Made by a program: the position numbers and the translations under genes. This document shows positions 10,876 to 21,714 of a stretch of DNA of 64,000 bases, piece after piece. This stretch comes from Chaetomium olivaceum (taxonomy: Eukaryota > Ascomycota > Sordariomycetes > Sordariales > Chaetomiaceae): contig JAYWVB010000040.1 of the NCBI GenBank assembly GCA_039881045.1, positions 124,001-188,000 of the forward strand, given 5' to 3'. A model generated the notes under the pieces. It worked only from the letters and a program-made list of their open reading frames with translations, had not been told where the DNA came from and made no database searches. Each line of letters opens with the position of its first letter. Position 1 is the stretch's first letter.

Positions 10876-10899
10876 TTATATTATTATTATTATTATTTC
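10864..10899. repeat. Tail-to-tail TAA/ATT microsatellite junction of two LINEs
   Basis: The plus-strand LINE ends in GAATAATAATATT. The minus-strand LINE begins (3' end first) with repeated ATT units, giving a continuous run of about 35 bases. The two 3' UTR ends beside the run resemble each other in inverted orientation (CGGCACGCCTTAGGGCATA against CGGCACGCCCCAGGGCATA). Both elements therefore belong to related families with TAA-type tails. Confidence 0.75.
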
Positions 10900-13015
10900 C
10901 TACACCGATATGCCCTGGGGCGTGCCGGTCCTTCTACTGCTATTTACAAAGGAAACCGTACCGTGTAGGCCGGATAAAAACCTCTGTCTACCACTTTGAG
11001 ACAACAATCTATGAATCCGTCATACTGCAAAAGAAAGGAGGCCCTTTGCCGGCCTCTGTGCCCTCTAGCCCTCCCCATCCACTGTTTCTAGCTCCAGCCT
11101 TCTGGCTAGGCTATACTCCAATAGCCGGCCAGAGTCCATCAGCCAGCCAAGGACCTTCCTAACAAATCTTCTGCTCCGGGCACCTACTCCCCGTAATACG
11201 GTTTGTAGGTCCCGATGTGACCGAATCTCTCTGCCGTCCCACGGCCTTTGTAACGGCGGGTCGGGCACCAAACCACCAAGTGCTCCACTGTCTCCCTGCC
11301 TCTCCCGCACTCGCAATAGGGGGTACGGACCTCCGGGACTTTCACCTGAACAGGTAGTCCCGGAGGCCTATATCCCCGATACGGGCCTGGGAAAGGAGGG
11401 AGCTCTGCACCTTTGTAAGACCTTCGTGTCTCATCAGAGCTTTGTCGGTAAATAAGAGGGCTGGGGGGTCTTCGTCGGCTATCCTCCTGTTTAATACCCT
11501 CTGTCGAGTAGTACTTTGTTGACTAGCTCTCTGTTGTTCCCACCGGGCCTGCCAGGCCAGTTCGACCACCTCCTTGGTATTCGACCCCCTATCCTTCCCC
11601 CCGATCTTCCATTTGTAGTTAACCCACTGGGCCACTACTCTAGCGGCTAGTTCAGTGGGCGTGGGGCTCTGCGGGCCCTGACGGGGCCTCCGGCCTCGGG
11701 TTTTCCTCCTCTTGTTGAACCTTCGGTAGACCTTATTGCAGGCCTCAGTGATTAGATGCCCCGTGGTTATTCTCTCGGCCTCCGGCCCAGCCCCTGATTG
11801 TAGGGCCTGCTTCTGTAGCCGGCCCTCGAAGTCGGCCAGCCGCTTGTTGAGATATAAGTCTAGCGGTGGCACCCAGGCCTCTGTTTCTAAGCACCGAATA
11901 GGAGCTGACTTGTATGCCCCTACTACTATTCGAAGGCTCCTGTTCTGAGCTTTTGACAAGACCTTTGCAGGCCCCTTCGGCCCTGTAGCTCTTGGAGCTG
12001 TTGGTTGGTGGAAGCTGGAGGCTCCGTAAGCTATGGCACTGCGGATGCACTTTACGTAGACCTCCCGAGCCCTGGATAGGCTCGGGCCCCACGTCTTTGC
12101 TGCAATCCTCGATAAGGCGAAATCTTGGGTTTTGAGTTTCCGTTCCACAGCTTGTTGGTGCGCCCCCATGATAGCTTCCAGTCCAGCCAGACTCCTAGAA
12201 ACCGAGCCGATTCCACTGGCTTAACTGTGCTGTAGCCACTAGCCCCTGGGTGGGCCAGGGCCACCGGGTTCTCCCACTGTCTCCGACCTTTGTTGAAGTG
12301 AATTAATTCGCACTTTTGGGGTGCAAACGCCATCCCCCGGGTACCAGCCCACTGCAAGCAGGTCTTCCAAGCTTTTTCTAGTTGCTGTGTATTGGCCTCT
12401 GGGTTCTTTCCAAAGGCCAGTAGGTTTGTGTCGTCTGCGAACCCTACTATGCTAACCAGTGGATGAGCTGTTTTCAGGGCCTGATATAGGGAGGCAATGT
12501 AGAGGATAAATAGGATCGGGGATAGTGGTGAGCCCTGGGGGACTCCCGCTATGACTGGGATGTCCTCTGTTTTCTGGCCGTCGAAGTGGAGGATCGCAAC
12601 TCTGTTACTTAACCACGCCTTCACCCACAGAACCACCCACTGTGGGTAACCCTGTAGCCGAAGAGTGGCTAGTAGCCGGGTGTGGTTGACGGTGTCGAAT
12701 GCCCCTGAGATATCCAGCTGTAGAAGGGAGGCGGTTGCTTTCTGCCGCCAGGCCTCCTGGACTTGGGCTACGACTAGCCGAATCGCTACTTCTGTTGACC
12801 TGTGCTCTCGGTTTCCCATCTGCTCCGCTGGTAGTAGGCCGTAGGCCTCTGCAGCACTAGTAATCCTCTTTGCTACCAGTGCTTCTATGACCTTCCCAAC
12901 TGTAGGTAGGAGGGCTATAGGCCTGTAACCTCCTGGAGTTCGGTAGGTACTCGGCTCTTTTCCGGGCTTTTGTAGGACAACTGTTTTGGCTCTCTTGAAT
13001 ATTTCTGGAAACCAA
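10900..13015 (-). mobile_element. Tad1-like LINE, 5'-truncated and frameshifted: RT domain to 3' end
   Basis: The frame 12052-13074 carries most of a reverse transcriptase: KTVVLQKPGKEPSTYRTPGG, YRPIALLPTVGKVIEALVAK, QLDISGAFDTVNH, AGVPQGSPLSPILF, and the catalytic box as GFADDTNLL. The element begins near 13015 (FPEIFKRAK), where LINE sequence gives way to unrelated AT-rich bases, so the endonuclease and ORF1 are missing. The frame shifts at a C5/G5 run (12163-12167) into 11342-12169. It shifts again near 11340 into a zinc-knuckle segment (CECGRGRETVEHLVVWC), and again before 11065-11316. It is not functional. Sequence differs clearly from the copies in the palindrome, so it is an older relative. 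Confidence 0.88.
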
Positions 13016-13397
13016 ATAATAATATTAATAACGCTACTCCAAAACCTAAACGACAAGCAATGAAAGCAAAGCATTGTCGCTGAAACCTAGTTGTAGCCTA
13101 ATAGGTATAAATGTAGAGAAGACTATATAGTCTTTACCAAGGCAAGGTTAATGATTGGGAGCTGGTTAGGTGGGGTATCCATCGAGGTTGGGTTCGATGA
13201 GGTCATTAGAAAACCTTGAAGCTTTATCTCTAACTAGTAAGTTTACCTTAAGGTATAATTAAGAAAACCATTTCTAATTATCTCGTCCTAGGTAAAACTA
13301 TCTATTTTCTTTCTTATAAAAAATCAGAAGTAAAGAAAAAGTAAAAGCACCCCCCCCCCCCCCCCCTTTAAAAGAAGAAAAAAGTCTATTCCTTCTC
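13016..13397. other. AT-rich spacer with a 17-base poly-C run
   Basis: No coding signal. The sequence is A/T-rich with many TAG/TAA, ending in a poly-C tract at 13350-13366 flanked by A-rich bases. It may be old transposon or decayed sequence. Confidence 0.5.
13350..13366 (+). repeat. Poly-C homopolymer, 17 bases
   Basis: Seventeen consecutive C flanked by AAAAGCA and TTTAAAAG. The length is likely uncertain in the assembly. Confidence 0.8.
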
Positions 13398-13886
13398 CTA
13401 CTTCCTTAGCTCCCTTAGCTCCTCTAACTCCCCCTTGGTGCGAGCTAGCTCCTCCTTAACCTTCTCTAGCTCCCGTAGAGCATCCACCATCCTCGTCGCA
13501 GTTGTTGACTCCCTTTAGAGGGCCTTCTCCTTATCTATAAGGGCTACCCCCTCGTACCGACGGGCCTCCGCCTCCCCCTGGTGAGCCGCCGCCTCCCCTC
13601 GGCGCACCTCCTCCACCCTCGCTAGGACCGCTACCTCCGCCTGGTGGGCTTCCACCTACTCCCGAAGTCCCTCCTCCACCCTCGCCAGGGCCGCCGCCTC
13701 CCACCCGAGGGCCGCTAACTCCCCGTCCCGGGCGACCGTCTCCGCCGCCCGAACCGCCGCTTCCCGACGCGCAGACGCAGCCATCTCTCCGTGGTGGACC
13801 CGCTAGTCGACGGAGAGGCCGACGAAGCCTAGGACGAAGTCTAGCACCCCCACCACAAGATCCATAGCCTCAAGGACGAGAGACAT
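13398..13886 (-). pseudogene. Coiled-coil protein pseudogene with three in-frame stops
   Basis: Read on the minus strand from the ATG at 13886, one frame of exactly 163 codons gives a hydrophobic start (VVGVLDFVLGFVGLSVD). A long Ala/Glu/Arg/Leu-rich heptad-like region follows, ending in EELARTKGELEELRELRK. It is interrupted at codons 28 (TAG), 77 (TAG) and 124 (TAA). Each stop sits where one C-to-T change from CAG or CAA (Gln) would explain it, as expected from RIP-type or deamination mutation. The unbroken periodic composition on both sides of each stop argues against chance. I do not recognise a family. It lies between a decayed LINE and a triplet-repeat block. Confidence 0.6.
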
Positions 13887-13891
13887 TGTTG

Positions 13892-14260
13892 CTACCGCTG
13901 CCGCTGCCGCTGATGGTGCTGGTGGTGCTGGTGCGGGCTGTGGGTGAGGTTGTGGATTGTGGTGGGGGTGCTGCCGGCGGTGGTGCTCGTGCTGGTGGTG
14001 GTGCTTGTGGTGGTGCTTGTAGTGGTGTTGCTGGCGGGGGCGTGGGCTGTGGTGGTTGTGGCGTTGGCGGTGGTGGTGTTGCGGCTCGTAGCGGGGTGGG
14101 GGAGGTGGTGGTTGTGGCGTTTGTGGTGGTTATGGTGGTGGTGATGGTGGTGGTGATGGTGGTGGTGATGGTGGTGGTCTTGGTGTTGCTGCTGCAACTG
14201 CTGTTGCTGCTGCAACTGCTGTTGCTGCTGTGCTTTATGTGCTGCTGCTGGTGCGCTGCT
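13892..14260 (+). repeat. Low-complexity triplet block (GGT/GTG/GAT and CTG)
   Basis: Dominated by GGT, GTG, GAT and CTG triplets, with near-perfect tandem GATGGTGGTG units around 14150-14180 and CTG runs at 14185-14235. Long frames on both strands (poly-Val/Gly one way, poly-His/Thr/Pro/Gln the other) are by-products of the repeats. I see no reason to call a gene. Confidence 0.7.
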
Positions 14261-14518
14261 GCTTTTGTTGTTGTCGCTTCTAGTTCCACGGGCAGTTGGC
14301 GGGAGACGCGGGACTTCAAAAGAGTTCCATGCTCGCGAAACTCACCTTCCTAACCAACAGCTCACCTTCCTAACCAGCAGCTCACCTTACTATAGTCAGT
14401 TGAGACCTGCTTATGGAAAGTACTACCATTGCTCAGTGTCTTGTATCATAGCTTGCATTGGTTTCACTATCGACGAGGTAAGCAATCTGTCTCTCACTCC
14501 CTTTCCTTTTCCCGTCTG

Positions 14519-15919
14519 TTAGGTATGGTTATCAGGCAGCCTAACTAGAACCATCGGAGACTTGGGCAGAGGTTGGAGGCAGGCAGCAGCAGCCACAGCT
14601 GCAAGTGCGCCGACTACTTTGTGGTTGCCAGCGTTGATGTTGTAGGCCCAGAGAGCGTAAAGAGCTGTCTGGAGCCGGTTTGCCTGCAATAAAGCATGGC
14701 AACTTCCGCGGGAGGATCCGCCGCAAGTACACGTGGTAGGGCCGCCCAATCCTTCCTCGCTGCTGTAGGGAAGACAATCACCGGCAGCTACGGCGTCAAG
14801 AGCATTCAATGCCGCCAAGACGTGCGCATTCTCGCCGTAGTTGCGGAGCGCACCAATAGCCGCCCGCAGCTTGGCCCTCTGCAGCACCGCTTCGCAGCCT
14901 CCGGTGCCTGGGTTGGTGTTTGAAAGTTTGCCACCAGAACGGTCGCAACCAGAACGATCGCCGCCAGGACTGTCGATGAATGCTCGAGTGCCGGAGCTGG
15001 TCGTGGTAACGCCTTCACTAACTATTCTAACCGCTCTGTGAGCGGCATCAGACCATATCTCAGCAATGATCTCTCCGATCCTCGATTCTGATAGCATCGC
15101 AACCGAGCTTGCAACCTGGGCGACGGCGTAGATGATGGCAGGAGCAAGATTGCCGTTGGGCGCCCAGGTTTCGATGTCAGATAAAGCGTAACGAACGTTG
15201 ACTAAAACTTCGGGAAAGCTTTCTAAAAGACGCAGTTTGGATGAGGCCGGTACCAAGTCGCGGGCCTGCTCGAATATGGTCGTAAATGAAAGCCCCGGCT
15301 CGGTCTCAAGAGCGGTAGCATAGTCGGCGACAGCATTAGTTACCACATTAGCAGTAACTTGAGCATCGGCGGCCGGTACTGAGGCAACACAATGGGCAAC
15401 TGTATCGATGACGGCAGCGATCCTTTCGGCGGCGAGTGGCCCGCCTTCTGCGGCAGCAATACCAACAGTAGCACGGATGATTGAGGGCGTGTCGTCCTTG
15501 GTTGGCATGGTGGGCTTGGGCAGCATCCTCAACCCGGAGTGTTGGCAATAGGGCGGGGGTTCTTGCTGGCTTGACGTGTCGCTCGATGGAAAATCACCCG
15601 ACTTGTTGCTGATGTCGAGGCCCGGCTCGTTACTGATATCATGTCCCATGTTGTTGTTGGCCTCGACGCCCGTATTTTTCTCGGTCTCAAGGCTTGTCTT
15701 GCTGCTGAGCTCAATGCCCGTGTTTTTGTTGATCTTAAGTTCCATGTTGTTGCTGTTGTTGTTGTTGTTGACCTCAAGGTCCGTATTTTGCCTGATCTCA
15801 AGTCCGATGTCGTTGCTGACTCCAAGGCCCGGGTTGTGTCTGACGTCAAGTTCTTTGCGTTTCGCCCGCGTTAAAGTTGATTCCAGCCACGCTTGGAATC
15901 GTCGCAACGGGTTGGCCAT
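14519..15919 (-). CDS. Orphan protein with octapeptide repeats and twin Cys-bounded repeats
   Basis: A single uninterrupted frame of 466 residues; no family recognised. Residues 23-109 are tandem octapeptides of the pattern Gly/Asp-Leu-Asp/Glu-Ile/Val-x-x-Asn/Lys-Thr/Pro, encoded by diverged 24-base units. Residues 145-310 are Ala/Val-rich and probably helical. Two 41-residue repeats close the protein at 342-382 and 407-447. Each begins and ends with Cys exactly 40 residues apart and follows the pattern C-x-A-x-L-Q...Y-x-x-N-A...C, with about 18 of 41 positions identical by eye. Between them lies a CTCGG cysteine pair. No signal peptide or obvious membrane segment. The ATG at 15919 starts the frame. 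It sits at the edge of the transposon island, suggesting a lineage-specific gene. Confidence 0.6.
   Translation of the reverse strand: MANPLRRFQAWLESTLTRAKRKELDVRHNPGLGVSNDIGLEIRQNTDLEVNNNNNSNNMELKINKNTGIELSSKTSLETEKNTGVEANNNMGHDISNEPGLDISNKSGDFPSSDTSSQQEPPPYCQHSGLRMLPKPTMPTKDDTPSIIRATVGIAAAEGGPLAAERIAAVIDTVAHCVASVPAADAQVTANVVTNAVADYATALETEPGLSFTTIFEQARDLVPASSKLRLLESFPEVLVNVRYALSDIETWAPNGNLAPAIIYAVAQVASSVAMLSESRIGEIIAEIWSDAAHRAVRIVSEGVTTTSSGTRAFIDSPGGDRSGCDRSGGKLSNTNPGTGGCEAVLQRAKLRAAIGALRNYGENAHVLAALNALDAVAAGDCLPYSSEEGLGGPTTCTCGGSSRGSCHALLQANRLQTALYALWAYNINAGNHKVVGALAAVAAAACLQPLPKSPMVLVRLPDNHT
15593..15853 (-). repeat. Coding minisatellite, 24-base units (octapeptides)
   Basis: About ten diverged copies of a 24-base unit inside the N-terminal part of the orphan gene. 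Examples of encoded units are GLEIRQNT, GIELSSKT, SLETEKNT, GVEANNNM, GHDISNEP and GLDISNKS. One copy has an expanded Asn run. Confidence 0.7.
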
Positions 15920-16901
15920 TTCAGGTTTGTTTTGAACAATCAGTGTATAAACAAGCGCGTTGTGCTTCGAAAAGAAATGGTTCCGTGATGTACATCGATT
16001 GTAGGAAGAGAAGAGGTCAGTGTGTTGGGTAACTACCTAGGTAAGGTAGTTTAGGTTGGTCAGATACAACGATGCAGGTAACCAGTGGATGGATGCGGAC
16101 TTTCAGTCCGCCACCGGGCTAATAGTGCCATGGAGCACGTGGTTGCACTTAGCAGGAATGGCGCCCCTTCGCTTTATAGCGCTGTGAGGGATAGACGTAG
16201 TTACACGGACCTCGCACGCCTCACGGATAGGGCTTCCCCTGGAGCGGTTAGTATGATTGTTCACACCTGGCCGTTGCCGTATTTTTATTGCCAACAAATC
16301 AAGCGTCAGTAGAGCATACCAATGGGTTCTAAGAACATGAGGCTCGGGCGATAATACCATCGAGAGCAACGTCATCAGTGGGGGCATGGGTAATTCAGAC
16401 GAGACGAGCTCTCTACTGTGTATGCTGTGGTACTAACACCACGCCATGCTAGCTGCAACTATCGAGTAAAGAGGACCTAAATGACGTTAACAACCTCCAA
16501 GCGTACCACGGAACACGACGTGAGTTTGGTCATCAGGATGCGCCACGGACAGTAATAACGCTGTATCGATGATAATCATCGACCGCTACGCTTAGGGCCA
16601 GGAGTTGGCGCGTTTTCCCCGCTAGCATAGCATAAAAAGCTCTCGCGCATTACCTTTAGCATCATTAGCCATTGGCTGCTGCACAACAACCCGGAAATAG
16701 GTGATCGAAGGGTGCGCTCACCTAGAATCTTCTTCACCTGCGCTCAGTGTCCTCCCAACTCCCATATTCAACCCTTGGTCGCGGATAGAGCATCGGCAAC
16801 GGAAGATAGCTGCTCTAAAGCGAGCCATCCGTTAAAAGTTCTGTGGTTCTGGAACTGTGTTTGCAAGAACCGGACCATCAACCCTAGTGTGTTCGCCGCG
16901 T
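15920..16901. other. Intergenic, no gene recognised
   Basis: Short unrelated frames only. Holds the upstream region of the orphan gene and the 3' flank of MED8. Confidence 0.4.
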
Positions 16902-17840
16902 TCACCTCGGGGGAGCCACCCGCCGAGCCGGTGCCGTTTGTATGCGTTTCGACTCGATCGGGACATTCCCAGGAAGGTTGAGGTTGCCTTGGGCTTGCAA
17001 GTAAAAGACATGCTCTGGCTCGATCGCCGCAAACATCCCCACGCCCGCGGCAGCAGGTCCCCCAATCCCCGTAGCCAGACCCCCAGCGCCGTCCGCAGCA
17101 GCGGCAGCCTCATCTTCCTCATCTTCCTCCTCCTCCTCCTCATCCTCATCCTCCTCATCACTCTCCTCCAGCGTCTGCCTCAACCCCGTGCGCACATTCT
17201 CCACCCCCGCCGCGCGCTCCTCAGCCGTGTACTTCTTCTTGACCTGCACCGTGACGTACTGCTGCAGAGTCTGCTGAAAATTCTCTAGCATGTCCGTCCA
17301 CTGCTCGCTGAAGGGGTCCTGGGTGGCGTCGTCGTCGTCCTCGTCCATGCCGTACGTTCCTTCGTCGTCGTAGTCGTGCTCGCCGCGACGGTGCACGCCG
17401 CCCGCCAGCTTGCTCGCGTCCACCCCGACGCTGCGCGCCGTCGCGCGTGCCTCTTCCACCCAGCTCTCGACGTCTGGTTCGAGCTTCTTGCGCAGGAGTT
17501 GGGTGAGGATGTGTTCTTGGGTGCGGCCGGGGAAGTTGGTTGACGGGTGGATGGCCAGGCGCTGGAACATGCCGGCGTTCTCGGTCGCGATGTCTTGGAT
17601 CGAGCGGATGTTGGCTTGGAGGATGTTGACGGAGGCTTGGAGGGATTCGCTGGGGGGGGGGGGGATGGTCAGCGAGAAGTAGGGTTAGAAAACGCGCGGT
17701 TGGACTGACTATGTGGGAAGAGGATTGGAGTTCAAGACGCTTGCTCGCAAGCTCCCAAGATTGCTGGTGAGCTGGGCGAACCGGTTGCGTAACAACTCCA
17801 GCTGCTTCAGCTCCTCGGGGCTCATGTTGAGCGACGTCAT
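16902..17840 (-). CDS. MED8: Mediator complex subunit 8
   Basis: MED8 is a head-module subunit of the Mediator coactivator of RNA polymerase II. Exon 1 runs 17840-17710 (ATG at 17840, with LKQLELLRNRFAQLTSNLG). The intron is 17650-17709, with donor GTCAGT and a 3' end made of a run of 13 C before AG. Exon 2 is 17649-16902. Splicing restores LPTYESLQASVNILQANIRS and leads into the family block TNFPGRTQEHILTQLLRKKL and EPDVESWVEE. The C-terminal half has an Asp/Glu-rich acidic stretch (about residues 190-220), then a Gly/Ala-rich tail. Total 292 residues, normal for fungal MED8. The phases match exactly across the intron. Confidence 0.85.
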
Positions 17841-18317
17841 GATTTCGTTGCTGTTCGTATAAATGTTGCTAAGGGATTAGCCGAGATCTGTTCTCTGTTC
17901 TCTGTGTGGGATCGGAATTCCAGCCGGGCGGGTTATAGATCAAAGTTCAAGGCGTGACGAGGGGGCATTGAGCTCAAGGAAGCTTTGGCAAGGGTCCCCG
18001 GCTTTCGTCCGCCTGTATTGGACCCTAACCCTGGAGATAATGATACGCTTCAAACCCAGGGCTTGGGGCAGGTCACAGCGGCATTTAGCATCGGAACTCA
18101 AACATATTTTGCAACCCGTTGTTGAAATGCAGGGCGGTTATTGCTATTTTGTAGTGCTAATATATCGTTAAGGAATGCTAAATCGCTCTGCGCCGCGCTA
18201 AACTATGCCCCGAAAGCCGTCCGAGACCGAGAAAATGGCAAAAAAAAAAAACCAGGCATACATGTATGTATACAAACAAACTATGGTCATTTTCATCATT
18301 CCGGCAGAGATGTGTAC
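17841..18317. other. Intergenic between MED8 start and choline sulfatase end
   Basis: No gene seen. Contains a telobox-like ACCCTAACCC at about 18022-18031 in the MED8 upstream region and a poly-A run near 18240. Confidence 0.4.
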
Positions 18318-20398
18318 CTACTGCCCATGCGAGCCCGCCTGGTCGGTGGTGACGACTGAGCCGGTCTCCCGCCCAAACGCATCCACAGCCGGGAAGCGCG
18401 CTCTACGCTCGAGGTCGTCAAGCGGGATGTGGGAGCGGATGTACCTTTTCTCAATGTTAGCACAGGCTCTTAGAAGACGGCGGTGATAAAAAGGGGCAAA
18501 AAAACAAAAAACAAAAAAAAACGTACTTCTCCCTCCCATCATCAATAGGATCAAAGTCCCAGCTCGTAAACTTGCCCTTGGTCAGGGCCGACCACACCAA
18601 CCGGCGCTGGCGCTGCGAATGCAGGACTTGGGCCGTAATAGCGTCAAAGTCCCACTTGGCGTGGGCCTCGGCCTCAAACCCTTCAAAGACGCGCTTGGTC
18701 TTCTCGTCAGAGACGACGGCGCCGCTGCGCACCAGGTCGGCGACCTCAAGCGGGTCGGCCTCGAGGTCGTACAGCTGCGCGCCGTCCGCCGGGCACGTCA
18801 CGTACTTCCACTTGCCGCGCCGGATCATCATCATCGGCCGCACCGTGCCCTCGCCAGTGTACTCGGCGAACACCTCGTCGTGACCGCCCTCGGGTGCGTT
18901 TTGGAGGTGGGGGAGCAGGGATACACCGTCCATGGGCAGGAAGGAGGCGGGCTTGGTGCCGACGAAGTCGCACATGGTGGGCAGAATGTCGAGGGTCGAG
19001 ACGTTGGAGGTGACGCGCCGCGGGGCGAATTGCTTCGGATGGGAGACGAGCAGCGGCACGCGGACTGAGGACTCAAAGTAACTCATCTTGTACCTAGGTG
19101 GATGTTAGTCTCTTGTATTTTTTTGGCTGTTGAGATTCACTGTTTAGGACGAGGGGGTGAGCTTACCAAAGCCCGCGCTCGCCGAGCATGTCGCCGTGGT
19201 CGCCGCTGAAGACGATGATGGTGTCCTCGTCTAGCTTGCACTTCTTGAGCACATCCAACAGCCTACCAATGCAGTCGTCCACGTAGCTGACGGCGCCATA
19301 GTACGCCCGCCTAGCCCGCTTGATCTGATCATCGGTGAACTCAACATCCCAGAGGTCGCACACCTGCATCAGGCGCTTGCTGTGCGGGTCGAGCTCCTCC
19401 TTGGGGATCTTGACCTTGGGCAGGTCGATGTCCACGCCCTCGTAGAGGTCCCAGTACTTTTCCTCGATGGTGTACGGGTCGTGGGGGTGCGTCAAGGAAA
19501 CCTAAAAGATAACGCCCCGCCTTGTTAGTTTACGGCTCTGCTTGTGCATAACACCCACCCATCCACCCATCCATCCGCCACCACGGGCAACCGACCCGAC
19601 CGGCAGGAAACCCCCACGCACAACGTGCGTGTGAGCCCAACCAATCGCGGAACCCGATTTTCCCGATCTGGACGAAAGGGAGCGATTTCAGCCCCCAACA
19701 ACCAATGAACTTACCGTCAAGCAAAACGGCCTGGCCCCCGGCCCCTCGCGGACGTGGTCATATAAGAACTGCGTCGACCGGTACATGACCTCCTCATCAT
19801 AATCCAACTGGTTACTCCGCACACAAGTGCCAGCCTGCAGGATGGAGCTGGCATTGTGGTACCACTCGAGGCGGGTGTCGGGCTCGTCCCAGTTGACGGC
19901 CCAGCCGTAGTCGCCGGGGTAGATGTCGCTGGTGAGGCGGGACTCGTAGCCGTGCAGCTGGTCGCCGATGAAGTGCATCTTGCCCGCGAGCACGGTGTGG
20001 TACCCCTGCATGCGCAGGTAGTGGGCGTAGGTGGGGATGTCGCTCGAGATGGGGGCCGCGTTGTCGAAGGCCCCGATCTTCATGGGCAGCAGGCCCGTGA
20101 TCATGCTCATGCGCGAGGGGGCACACAGCGGAGACGGGCAGTACGCCGAGTCGAACTGCACCGACCGCGCCGCCAGCGCGTCCAGGTTGGGGGTCAGGAT
20201 CTGCGAGTCCGGGTTGTACATCTTGAGCAGGGGCGCCGCCAGCTGGTCCGCCATGATGTACAGGATGTTGGGTTGCTTCTTGCCCGGGACGGGTGCGCCA
20301 TTGGCCGCACCATTAGTCGCGCCGCCACCACGTGTGAGGTTGACGGGCGGCTTGCCCGGAAGGGGCGAAGCCGGCAGTGAGTTGAGGTCTGGAGCCAT
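18318..20398 (-). CDS. Choline sulfatase-type sulfatase
   Basis: Choline sulfatase hydrolyses choline-O-sulfate to choline and sulfate, used in sulfur scavenging. Four exons fit exactly: 20398-19715, 19501-19167, 19093-18527 and 18444-18318, giving 570 residues. Residues 44-52 (NILYIMADQ) supply an Asp metal ligand. CAPSR at 92-96 is the sulfatase signature, with Cys92 as the formylglycine precursor. FSGDHGDMLGERG carries further metal ligands and is followed across an intron by the typical GLWYKMSYFESSVRVPLL. The C-terminus (KYIRSHIPLDDLERRARFP) is also family-like. The intron before exon 4 has a GTACGT donor followed by T-rich sequence. No leader peptide, consistent with a cytosolic enzyme. 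Confidence 0.9.
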
Positions 20399-21714
20399 TG
20401 CTGTCCTGTAGATGCTGGGTGTGTATGTATTGGCTCTTCTACGCCGTGGCGTGTCCTTCAGCCCTACGGGATGATGCCTGCAAGCGGAAGGGTTTATCGT
20501 GGGGATCGTGCAGGAAGCTAAGGAGCTTGAACGGCTTTTAGGTATGCCAAGAACGGCAACGCCCAGTTAGGTAAAAGTGAAGGTGTGCAAGTGCTCGCAA
20601 CGGGATGGTCGAGTGGATGTGGCGTCCTCTACTTTTGCTCAAAGAAGATCAAGATGAAGAGAAGGAGTCAAAACCCCCACGATGCTTTTGGTGTAGCTCT
20701 GTATAAACAGCGAGTAAGCGGGGTGAAGGCAAGGGGGTAAGATCACGCCTGAGCACGCAAGCTTCTTTGACGCAATCTGGTGAGCTCGTCAGATGGCGCC
20801 ATCGAGAGACGGGATGAGAACACAGGAGCAGGGGCGGCTCCATTTATTATTCTTCCTCGGAGCCCGGCTGTCTGGCAAACACCAGGGACCGCTGGCTACC
20901 GGGGGCACTCGGCGGGTCCAGGAACACCGATTCGCAAAGTGGCTTTGTCTTGGCATCACGAGAGCACTCGCCGCTTTCTCCAAAATCCACGATGGATACT
21001 TTCTTGGCGGTGAGTTGTTCCCGCACTTGATATGTGTCTGAGGAAATACCTGTCTCATCTCAGCTTGCTCTACGCGTCGTGGTCCTTGCTAAAAGTTAGA
21101 TTCTCCAACATAAGATCAATCCCTCTTGGAGTCCAAATTGAAGTCGTTTCTCGATGCAACTTCACCGCTCCTTGTGTTGCGTCTGGACCCTTATCAACGC
21201 ACATCGGATGGGTGCTGTTCGTTCGGTTTTTTTCTCGCACCAAGCGCACCACGCGCACGACAGGGGTTGTGTGGGGGATTATCAGGGGTCCCCACCGGAC
21301 AGCAATGGGGGAAGCGCTTGAAGTTGGGGTTGAAAAAAAAAACCCACAGCACCGCCGTGGCTCCGTCGAGAGAAATCCACTCCCGCCGGATCTTCCGGGT
21401 CCGTCCCGAGCTGCAGATAGCCGCAAAGGCCTGGGCTTGAAGTGGGAGCTGTGTGATGGTCACCGAGCTCGAAGCGGTCAAGTTCAGAATGATTGGCGGT
21501 GGATTTTCGGCCGAGGACACATGACCTTGTCTGGAATTCCGTCGAACGGTCTCGAACATCAAGACAGACCGAGGAGAAACGTGTCAGGGCGACTCGTCAA
21601 TGGCAGTCAAGACACTCGTGACAGAGAAAGGAGGCATTAGTGTTAGATTAACCACAAAAAGAACGCCACACCCCGGAGGGGAGCTGAAGCCAGAAACAAA
21701 GTGAAACACATATC
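20399..21714. other. Intergenic, no gene recognised
   Basis: Overlapping short frames on both strands without domains. Holds the choline sulfatase promoter and the 3' flank of the PQ-loop gene. Confidence 0.4.

Noticed and set aside
13870..14353. Long frames on both strands in the triplet-repeat block
   Set aside because: Amino-acid content (poly-Val/Gly, poly-His/Thr/Pro) is dictated by the repeats; no domain and no splice support.
21032..21640. 202-residue plus-strand frame between choline sulfatase and the PQ-loop gene
   Set aside because: No domain, overlaps equally long antisense frames, no promoter or splice context.
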